Shown piece by piece: positions 22,984 to 30,106 of a stretch of 36,224 nucleotides of DNA. The translations under genes and the position numbers were made by a program. Each line of letters opens with the position of its first letter. Positions within the stretch are counted from its first letter, which is position 1. This stretch comes from Verrucomicrobiaceae bacterium (GTDB taxonomy: Bacteria > Verrucomicrobiota > Verrucomicrobiia > Verrucomicrobiales > DEV007): contig JAAESJ010000571.1 in assembly GCA_024229495.1 (NCBI GenBank), positions 1 through 36,224 of the forward strand, written 5' to 3'. Under the pieces are notes generated by a model. That model was given only the letters and a program-made list of their open reading frames with translations, was not told the DNA's origin and did not search any database.

Positions 22984-24138
22984 TTAGTTTCCGGCGACGT
23001 TCTCGCGCCGGCCGTTCTCCGCAGAGCGGGATGCAGCCTCGAGTACCTGCATGCAGCGCAACCCGTCATGGAAGTCCGGAGTGATGGTTTCATTATCACT
23101 GATGGCATTGATGAAGTCGGCCGCGGCGTGCACGAAGGCGTGTTCATAGCCGATAATGTGCCCCGGAGGCCACCAGTTGCCGACGTATTCGTGGTCGGGA
23201 TCGGTGGCAAGGATCGTGCTGAATCCCTGCTCGGTGCTAGGGCCCGAGCTCGAGAAGAACTTGAGTTCATTCATTTTCTCGAGGTCAAAGATCAGGCTGC
23301 CTTCACTGCCGTTGATCTCGAACTGGTTGTGATTCTTGCGCCCGCTTGCATAGCGGGTGCACTCGAAGGAACCGACAGCTCCACTCGCAAACTCGACGTT
23401 CATCAGCGAGGCGTCATCGACGTCCACCTCGCCGGTGCCATTGCCATCGGGGTTCGGCCGTTCGGGAACGAAGCTTGCCTTCAGGCAGGAGACGGTGGTG
23501 ATCTCGCCCATCAGGTAGCGCGCCAGGTCAACGCTGTGTGATCCCAGGTCGATATGCGGGCCTCCGCCTGCAAACTCATGGCGCAACTGCCAGCGCATGG
23601 TGGTTTGCGGGTCGGCCAGCCAGTCCTGCTGGTAGGTTCCCCGCCAGTGGTAGAGGCGGCCGAGCTTGCCTTCATCGATCAACTTCTTTGCCAGCCTGAT
23701 AGCGGGGCAGCGCCGGTAGTTGTGGTTGAGGTAGTGGACGACTCCCGCCTTGTTGGCCGCCTCGAGCATGCTCTCCGCCTGCGAGGCATCCAGGGCGAAG
23801 GGTTTCTCACAGAAGATATGCTTGCCGTGCTGCGCGGCGGCCACTGCCATGTCATGGTGCAGGTGGGTAGGGGTGGCAATGTCGATGATGTCGATGTCCT
23901 CCCGGCTGATGAGCTTTTGCCAGTTACTCTCTGTCTCCTGCCAGCCCCAGTTGTCGGCAAAGGCACGGGTGGCCTCTTCATCTCGGCCACAGGCGACCTT
24001 CAATACCGGTGTGGCCTTGAGGTCAAAGAATCTCGGGGCTTGCAACCAGCCGTTGGAATGGGCGCGGCCCATGAAGCGGTGACCGATGATGGCGATATTA
24101 AGGGGTGATTTCTCGGGCATAGTGATTTTGTTGACCAT
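22984..24138 (-). CDS. Gfo/Idh/MocA family NAD(P)-dependent oxidoreductase
   Basis: A 384-residue protein. The N-terminal Rossmann fold has the nucleotide-binding strand NIAIIGHRFMGRAHSNGW (14-31), followed by DIDIIDIATPTHLHHDMAVA and the family's catalytic-lysine motif C110-E-K112-P. The C-terminal domain has HEFAGGGPHIDLGSHSVDLA (187-206), which supplies the conserved Asp197/His201 pair. Enzymes of this family oxidise or reduce sugars, inositols or amino-sugar derivatives in the cytoplasm; the substrate cannot be read from sequence. There is no signal peptide. ATG at 24120 is an alternative start. It converges on the amidohydrolase pair, with stops 17 bases apart, and lies 63 bases downstream of the RCC1-repeat gene on the same strand. 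Confidence 0.95.
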   Translation of the reverse strand: MVNKITMPEKSPLNIAIIGHRFMGRAHSNGWLQAPRFFDLKATPVLKVACGRDEEATRAFADNWGWQETESNWQKLISREDIDIIDIATPTHLHHDMAVAAAQHGKHIFCEKPFALDASQAESMLEAANKAGVVHYLNHNYRRCPAIRLAKKLIDEGKLGRLYHWRGTYQQDWLADPQTTMRWQLRHEFAGGGPHIDLGSHSVDLARYLMGEITTVSCLKASFVPERPNPDGNGTGEVDVDDASLMNVEFASGAVGSFECTRYASGRKNHNQFEINGSEGSLIFDLEKMNELKFFSSSGPSTEQGFSTILATDPDHEYVGNWWPPGHIIGYEHAFVHAAADFINAISDNETITPDFHDGLRCMQVLEAASRSAENGRRENVAGN

Positions 24139-24201
24139 TCCTCGCCCGGATTTAGCCCGGTTGCCAGTGTGGGTTTTCCGCCGTGGCAGGGTGGCTTATG
24201 G

Positions 24202-26313
24202 CTATTGCTCTCGGGCACGCAGGAACCAAGTTTTCCCTTCGGCGGGGAAGCTGCGCTGGATGATGTCGCCATTGCCGTTGATGCCTGATTCACGGGTGCG
24301 CCAGGTTTTCATGTCGAGGGATTCCTCAATTCGGTATGACGTGCCGCTCTTGGTGGGGAAGTTGACGGTTAGCAGGTCGAGGGCACCTGAGGGAAGGCGG
24401 GTGGCGCTGATGTTGAGGTTGAACTGGGGAGAGGGATCGTTGAGGTCATTGCTAAGGTTGATGGTGATCACGGCATCATCACTGAGCCAACCGTCATTTG
24501 CCGCCCGGACTACAACCTGCAGGCTCTGGATATTGACCATGCCGGGTTGGGTGATACGGAGCCCCTGAGGTGGGGCGGCCTGACCAAAGTTGTTGCGACC
24601 CCATGAGACCAGCTTGCTATCTTCCAATGTCATGCTGTGGAAAAATCCTGCGTAAACGGCAATGATTTTACCCGGGTTGACAGGCACGGTGGCTTGACCG
24701 AAGTCGTTGCGCCCCCATGCAACAACGCTGCCGTCCTGTTTCAGGGCGAGGTTATGGTAGGCTCCGGCGGCAATGGCAATGACAGCATTGAGTCCTGCCG
24801 GTACGGTGGCTTGACCGAAGTCATTGCGCCCCCATGCAACAACGCTGCCGTCCTGTTTCAGGGCGAGGTTGTGGTAACCGCCGGCGGCAATGGCGATGAC
24901 ACCATTGAGTCCTGCCGGCAAGGTGGCTTGACCGAAGTCGTTGCGTCCCCATGCAGCCACCGCGCCATCTTCTTTCAGGGCGAGGTTATGGTAGGCTCCG
25001 GCGGCAATGGCAATGAGATTCTCGAGGTCCCCGGGAACCCTGCCTTGGCCATTGTTATTGCGTCCCCATGCGACCGGTTTGCCGTTCCCGCGCAGTGCCA
25101 GACTGTGCTGGGCTCCGGCGGCAATGGCAATGACATTTCCGAGGTCCCCGGGAGCACTGAGCTGACCGTGGTCGTTGTTGCCCCAGGCGAGTATCGTGCC
25201 GTCTGTTCGCAGAGCCATGGAGTGCCATGCACCTGCGCTCACGGCTCTTACCCCGCCGAGGTTGATCGGCACATTCCCCTGACCGTGTTCGTTGTTGCCC
25301 CATGCGAACCCACTGTCCTCATGCACAGCAAGGTTGTGGTAACCTCCGGCAGCGATGGGGATCAACCTGGGTTGGAAGGTGAGGTCCCCGGAATCATTGA
25401 CCAGCAACCGGTTCCCCTCGACGCGGAAAGCGGGGTTACTGTCTCCATCATGGTAGAGGTTATTTAATATCGTGTAGCTGACACTGTTGAGGTCTGGCTC
25501 AGCGGCATGGAGCCTTGCCACTTCTGTATCGTTGGGGATTTCCCTGGGAATGTTAATGGTGCGGTCATCGAATATCACTCTGGGCTGAATGGTATGGATT
25601 GTGGCTGTGGCGGCTGAAGATGTTTCTGTGGTTTCGGTTAAATCAAGGCGAGCTGATGAACCTTCAATGATCGGGATTGACTCCTCATATGAATTAGCCG
25701 TCGTAATCCTAAACAGAAGTGTGCGTTCCAGGGGAGTTGCGTTTAGCTGGGTAATCACAAGGCGTATACTGCCTTTCCCCGCCTCGGAGAGATGTTCATC
25801 GCTGAAGTTTCTTGTCTGCGATTGAGATCCTAGCCCCGGGCCACTTATTGTAACAGTGAGTGTCCCCTCATTTACAGTGGAGACGTGTTGGGAGGGGATT
25901 AATTGTCCGGAAGGCAATACTGTTCCCGGTGGAGAGGGTGTCCTGATGGTTTCGGCTATGTTTCTATAACGGATGCGGACTGTGCCTTCCACGGTTCCAA
26001 CATCCTTAATGAAGGCAGTTCCCTCGGTGGAAATCTCGATGTTCCCTGTTGCGATTCTACCTCCTGTCACGGTGATGTTCTTTGCCAGCAGAGTCTCATC
26101 GTCGAAAACGACTGTCGCCTCGATTGTGCCACTCATCGAAGCGCTGTCAGAATCTCCACCCTCCGGTTGACCGCGTAACTCTCCCTCCAGCGCCCTGAAA
26201 GAACCGGGTTCCAACTTGAATGTCAGATCAACTGAATGCTCAGCGCCATTGGTGGCAAGGTTGAGGCAGAAGGAGACCGATAAAATTAAGGACTTTAGGA
26301 TTTTGTGGATCAT
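24202..26313 (-). CDS. Secreted RCC1-repeat protein with cadherin-like and C-terminal W...R modules
   Basis: A 703-residue protein with a signal peptide (about 1-23). Residues 25-250 are beta-rich without recognised domain. About 255-312 resembles a cadherin/immunoglobulin-like domain (NDTEVARLHAAEPDLNSVSY ... FRVEGNRLLV). About 315-585 holds seven RCC1-type units built around AAGAYHNLALKQDGSVVAWG and RNDFGQATVPAGLN, expected to form a beta-propeller. Three central units are almost identical in DNA with an exact 117-bp period. The last 70 residues form the W...FyR-type tail (YRIEESLDMKTW ... GKTWFLRAREQ), also found on the protein at 1-519. It is a surface or secreted binding protein; no catalytic motif is seen. 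Long plus-strand open frames here are shadows of the repeats. Confidence 0.92.
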   Translation of the reverse strand: MIHKILKSLILSVSFCLNLATNGAEHSVDLTFKLEPGSFRALEGELRGQPEGGDSDSASMSGTIEATVVFDDETLLAKNITVTGGRIATGNIEISTEGTAFIKDVGTVEGTVRIRYRNIAETIRTPSPPGTVLPSGQLIPSQHVSTVNEGTLTVTISGPGLGSQSQTRNFSDEHLSEAGKGSIRLVITQLNATPLERTLLFRITTANSYEESIPIIEGSSARLDLTETTETSSAATATIHTIQPRVIFDDRTINIPREIPNDTEVARLHAAEPDLNSVSYTILNNLYHDGDSNPAFRVEGNRLLVNDSGDLTFQPRLIPIAAGGYHNLAVHEDSGFAWGNNEHGQGNVPINLGGVRAVSAGAWHSMALRTDGTILAWGNNDHGQLSAPGDLGNVIAIAAGAQHSLALRGNGKPVAWGRNNNGQGRVPGDLENLIAIAAGAYHNLALKEDGAVAAWGRNDFGQATLPAGLNGVIAIAAGGYHNLALKQDGSVVAWGRNDFGQATVPAGLNAVIAIAAGAYHNLALKQDGSVVAWGRNDFGQATVPVNPGKIIAVYAGFFHSMTLEDSKLVSWGRNNFGQAAPPQGLRITQPGMVNIQSLQVVVRAANDGWLSDDAVITINLSNDLNDPSPQFNLNISATRLPSGALDLLTVNFPTKSGTSYRIEESLDMKTWRTRESGINGNGDIIQRSFPAEGKTWFLRAREQ
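24691..25041 (-). repeat. 117-bp tandem repeat coding RCC1 blades
   Basis: The string ggcttgaccg (plus strand) recurs at 24691, 24808 and 24925, an exact 117-base period, and the flanking bases are almost identical between the first two copies. Each period encodes one 39-residue propeller blade. More diverged units extend towards 25370. Confidence 0.88.
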
Positions 26314-26406
26314 TACAATTCAGGCAAGAAGGAATACCTTACCCGGCTGTTTGCTGAGTGACAACACCATTGCATATGAAGAACTTATAAGTATTCCGTC
26401 CGCTAC

Positions 26407-27735
26407 TTAATCCCCCGGTGGGCGGTGGGCGGGAATCTGTGCCTTGAAATCGCCGAGGCTCTGCCAGTAGAGGCGGCGGTTGAGGTCGACCTCGGTGATG
26501 GCGAGGCTGCCCCATTTGTCGGCCTGTGCCAGGGGCTTGCCGTCGTGGCCGTAGATGGCGGAGATCATCCAGTTGGCGGAGGTGTCGGTGTAGGTGCTGC
26601 TGATCAAATACACGTGGTTTTCACAGGCGCGGGCGGCACCGAGCATGGGATTGCAGCCCCACACCGGCCAGGCGATCACCTCGGCACCATTGTTGCTGAG
26701 TCTCCGGGCGACCTCGGGGAAGAAGCCATCATAGCAGACCATCATGCCGACCTTGCCGAAGCGCGTGTCAAAGACCGGGTAGCTGCTTCCCGGGCTGATG
26801 CCGCCCTCAATCTCGCCACGCGGCAGGCAGACCTTGCGGTATTTGCCGACTACCTTGCCCTCGGGGCCGATTAAAACCGCGACATTGTAGATCAGGTTGG
26901 CATCACGCTCCAGTAAGCCCGCGACAATGTAGAGGTCGTGCTTCTTTGCCAGGGAGCCAAAGTAATCGGTGGAGGGGCCGGGAACGGGCTCGGCACACTC
27001 GACAAAGCTGCGCCCACTCTTGTAATAGGTGAGGGTTTCGGGAAGAACCACAAGATCTACCTTCTTGCCCGCCGCCTCGGCAATGAAGGGGGCAAAGAGT
27101 TGGCATTTTTCTTTGTTTGTCTTCCCCGCACGGGGCTGGAAGTGAATGGTGGCAAGGCGTGCCTTGCGCGGGGCGGGAGCAGTGGTGGCAAGCAGGCTGA
27201 CATCCTTCCAGTGCACACGGCCGGCAGAGAGCCAGCGCAGGCAGAGCTCGATCTTGACCTGCACCGCGGCAGAGGGGGCGCGGAATACCACATTGATCTC
27301 ACTCCAGCCCGCCTGATTCGGTAGTCCTGCAGGCGGAAACTCGGGCTCTGCCTTGGGCTTGGCGCCGGGGCTATAGGAGGCAAAGCTCGGCTGATCGCGA
27401 TTTACTTTATTGCCCTTGGCATCCAGCCAGATCAGCCGCTCGACAATGTGGCGGGTGGGGGAGTTGACCTGCTCGACTTTGCGCCTCGCCCGGAAACGGT
27501 AATGCTGTCCGCCCTCAACCTTGAAGTGCTTCTGCCACTGGCCGGTGGCGCCGTGGCGCCCTGTGGCATCGATGGAGATCAGCCCGTCCTTTTGCGCAAA
27601 GGAGGGGCGCAGCTCCTCACGCGGGCTGGATGCCTGCCAGGTCACAGCTGGATTCCCGTCCGGGGCGGCAGCCGGGAGGGCGGAGCAGGGTAAAAGGATG
27701 CCAAAGAGGGGCAGGAAGAGAGCAGCCGGTTTCAT
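26407..27735 (-). CDS. Secreted nitrilase-superfamily carbon-nitrogen hydrolase with N-terminal beta-sandwich
   Basis: A 442-residue protein. Residues 1-24 are a signal peptide. About 30-185 is a jelly-roll, carbohydrate-binding-like domain ([20 protein letters not shown] ... [17 protein letters not shown]). About 192-440 is a nitrilase-type domain with the full catalytic triad: E233 in [11 protein letters not shown]301 in [11 protein letters not shown] and C334 in [14 protein letters not shown]. Members cleave amide or nitrile C-N bonds; most are cytoplasmic, so export and the fused sandwich are notable and suggest an amide on a sugar or glycan. ATG at 27735 is preferred over TTG at 27744 because it starts the signal peptide directly. 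It is transcribed divergently from the candidate lyase gene across a 152-base gap, so the two may share regulation. Confidence 0.93.
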   Translation of the reverse strand: MKPAALFLPLFGILLPCSALPAAAPDGNPAVTWQASSPREELRPSFAQKDGLISIDATGRHGATGQWQKHFKVEGGQHYRFRARRKVEQVNSPTRHIVERLIWLDAKGNKVNRDQPSFASYSPGAKPKAEPEFPPAGLPNQAGWSEINVVFRAPSAAVQVKIELCLRWLSAGRVHWKDVSLLATTAPAPRKARLATIHFQPRAGKTNKEKCQLFAPFIAEAAGKKVDLVVLPETLTYYKSGRSFVECAEPVPGPSTDYFGSLAKKHDLYIVAGLLERDANLIYNVAVLIGPEGKVVGKYRKVCLPRGEIEGGISPGSSYPVFDTRFGKVGMMVCYDGFFPEVARRLSNNGAEVIAWPVWGCNPMLGAARACENHVYLISSTYTDTSANWMISAIYGHDGKPLAQADKWGSLAITEVDLNRRLYWQSLGDFKAQIPAHRPPGD

Positions 27736-27831
27736 AACGCGCAAATCCTAGCTGAAAGCCCGTGAACAAGGCAAGGATGCCCTTGGCAGGTTGGATGGGG
27801 GAGCGATCCCTGCTTTTCTTCCTTTTTGCTG

Positions 27832-27861
27832 TTGGTTTTTCTGCCCCTGCCTTCATATAAA
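27832..27861 (+). promoter_or_regulatory. Candidate promoter for the toroid lyase-like gene
   Basis: TTGGTT (27832-27837) and TATAAA (27856-27861) are separated by 18 bases. The -10 matches the consensus at 5/6 but the -35 only at 3/6. Transcription would begin near 27868, 20 to 40 bases before the two possible ATG starts. Confidence 0.3.
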
Positions 27862-27887
27862 AGGGCAAGGCATGGACTTGAAACCAG

Positions 27888-30050
27888 ATGCCCGTCTATA
27901 CAATCATCATGCATTGCGTTTTTCCTACATTTTCAGTCATCGCTGCCCTTTTCCCCGTGATTTGCGGGTTAAGTATTGCTGCCGATAATGAGGACCTTTT
28001 AGCCGGTCATCCACGACCATCCTACGCGGAAGTGGAGAATATCAATGCCATGGCGGCCACCTTGCGTGCCTCACTCGGCAAGCAGGAGCGCTATTCCTTC
28101 TCGCGCAGCTGGTGGGACTGGGACCGTCTGCGCGCCCGCTACGTGGATGGCGGGCGCAAGGACAAGGGGGCACTGAAGATCCTGCATGCCGTCTTTTGCG
28201 CCCTGATGCTCGACTGGCATGCGAAGCTTGAGGCAAAGGGTGAGGGCGAGCTGATGTTCATCTACTTTGTCACCACCGCCCCGGGTAGCAAGACGGAACG
28301 CAAGCTGTCGGACGGGGCAACCCTCATACGAGACTATCACGGAGGCGGATATCACGGCGGCTGGGGCGGGGCCGCGCGCATGCGTATCTACGAGGAGCTT
28401 GCGAATCGAGGATTGCTCACTGCCGGGCAGAAGGCGCGCTTCAAGCGAATCGTCCATCAGAGCCTCAGCGAGCGCTTTCTCAACTTCAAGCAAGGCTCGC
28501 AGCGTGCCGACAATCACTCTTATGGAAACGCAGGCGGGATTGCAATGGCTCTCAAGCTTTTTCCCGACGCTCCGCAGGCGAAGGAGGCACGCGACTGGCT
28601 CAACCGCATCTGGGCCTCGCTTGCCGATTTCGGCGACTGGAAGGAGTGGAACTACTACCCCTACGGGCCGATCTTCCTGCACGGCATGATTGACATTGCC
28701 GAGGCGACCGGGCGCATCGAGAGCGAGAGTGCCTTGATCAAGGCGGTGGCACGGCGTTGCCTGGGCTTTGTCCACGGTGGAGGGGTGCGCGGCAATCCCA
28801 ACTCCGGGGCACCAACACGCAAGGACTTGGCAGGTCTCTATGCCGACCCGTGGAGCCTTGGCTACTATCAGGTGGAGCAACCCGCCCGGGACGGTCACTT
28901 CTGGTATCGATTGGCAAAGGCCTACCGCGACCCGGAATACCTGTGGGCCGCCGAGCAGGTGAACCTCGGAGGCCGGCCGCCGGGCGGCAAGGTGCCCGAA
29001 GATTACCTCAATGCTTACCGCAAGCGCTTTGGCTGGTTTATTGAGCGCGGCATTGAGCCCAAGCAACCTGCCGGGGGGGCGGCCATCGGCCTGCTCAGTG
29101 CACAGAAGGAGAAAATCCCCGAGCGGCTTTACCTGAATGCCGGGCGCTCTCCCGGCGATCCAGTCGCCGCATTTTTCCTCTACCCCGAAAAGGATGCGCA
29201 CCTCGACAATGTCTCAGGCCACCTCTACGAGTATAGCTTTGGCGGCGCCAAGCTTTTGCACAGCTCAGGCAAATACAATAATGTCTACTCGGGCGACACG
29301 TTGCGGGGCGGGGGCACCGGTGAGGAAAGCCTTGACCTCTTGCTGGTGATGCACAAGCGCCACCCCTTTCCCATGCACCCGGACCGCAAGGGCGATGAGC
29401 GCGACTTCATGCGGCGCGGCTCGATTACGCCACTGCCGGGACTTCTTATCGCGGAAAACAATGAGTCTGGAGACAGTTTCGCCCGATTTGGTTTTGATGA
29501 CTACTACGGGGAGGGGAGTCGCTGGATACGGCGGGTTGTCCTGACCGCCGAGGGAGCACTGGTGGTTGCCGATGAGTATGTCGGTGGCAAGGCGCTCACC
29601 GAGCAATACCGGGCCGGCCCTCTGTGGCACGTCGCCGTTGCGGGGGAGGAGAATTCACCCGGGGAAGGGCAAGTCAAAAAAGAAACGGGCAATTGGTTTT
29701 CCGCTCCCGCTTTTGACCACGCCTGGTGGAGCAAGTCACCAAGTCGCCTGCTGGTGCTTTTCTGCGATGATGGCAAGTCTACCTTTGGTTCGCTGCCCCA
29801 GCGCCATTCACAGGATACCCGGCCCAACCGGCTGGTTTTCGCCTCGCGCGCCATTGCCGCCGGGCGCACCGAGCGATTCCTTTCCGTCATGCTACCGTAT
29901 GAGGCAGAGCTCCCGGCAGAGCGTGTGGCCGCCGGAATTGCCTGCAAGGTGAGTGATGCTGGGCTGTTTTCCGCCCGTATTGACGGGGTTCAGGTTGAGA
30001 TTAAGGGCGGCAAGTGGTCGGTGAATCGCCCCCGGGGGAAGGGCAAGTGA
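27888..30050 (+). CDS. Secreted protein, candidate toroid-type polysaccharide lyase
   Basis: A 720-residue protein with an N-terminal signal; ATG 27909 gives the tidier signal peptide (MHCVFPTFSVIAALFPVICG). The first 420 residues are helical with repeated aromatic/His/Gly motifs (RDYHGGGYHGGWGGAARMRI, RADNHSYGNAGGIAMALKLF, WNYYPYGPIFLHGMIDIAEA), as in an (alpha/alpha) toroid. The second part (about 425-715) is beta-rich (HLYEYSFGGAKLLHSSGKYN, WIRRVVLTAEGALVVADEYV), as in the sandwich domains of heparinase II/III and alginate-lyase families. NH-x-YGN and several Tyr/His are plausible active-site residues. I cannot assign a known lyase family. Its neighbours are sulfatases, DUF1080 and a Gfo/Idh/MocA enzyme, which supports polysaccharide degradation. 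Confidence 0.7.
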   Translation: MPVYTIIMHCVFPTFSVIAALFPVICGLSIAADNEDLLAGHPRPSYAEVENINAMAATLRASLGKQERYSFSRSWWDWDRLRARYVDGGRKDKGALKILHAVFCALMLDWHAKLEAKGEGELMFIYFVTTAPGSKTERKLSDGATLIRDYHGGGYHGGWGGAARMRIYEELANRGLLTAGQKARFKRIVHQSLSERFLNFKQGSQRADNHSYGNAGGIAMALKLFPDAPQAKEARDWLNRIWASLADFGDWKEWNYYPYGPIFLHGMIDIAEATGRIESESALIKAVARRCLGFVHGGGVRGNPNSGAPTRKDLAGLYADPWSLGYYQVEQPARDGHFWYRLAKAYRDPEYLWAAEQVNLGGRPPGGKVPEDYLNAYRKRFGWFIERGIEPKQPAGGAAIGLLSAQKEKIPERLYLNAGRSPGDPVAAFFLYPEKDAHLDNVSGHLYEYSFGGAKLLHSSGKYNNVYSGDTLRGGGTGEESLDLLLVMHKRHPFPMHPDRKGDERDFMRRGSITPLPGLLIAENNESGDSFARFGFDDYYGEGSRWIRRVVLTAEGALVVADEYVGGKALTEQYRAGPLWHVAVAGEENSPGEGQVKKETGNWFSAPAFDHAWWSKSPSRLLVLFCDDGKSTFGSLPQRHSQDTRPNRLVFASRAIAAGRTERFLSVMLPYEAELPAERVAAGIACKVSDAGLFSARIDGVQVEIKGGKWSVNRPRGKGK

Positions 30051-30106
30051 AGCGTTTTCTGGCGGAATGACTTCGGAGCTTTACGCGACCATTGCCCACG
30101 GTTAAA

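Noticed and set aside
24637-25467. A 276-residue plus-strand open frame with striking repeats
   Set aside because: It is antisense to the RCC1 repeats of the minus-strand gene; its periodicity is the 117-bp blade repeat read backwards, and it has no start signal or recognisable domain.
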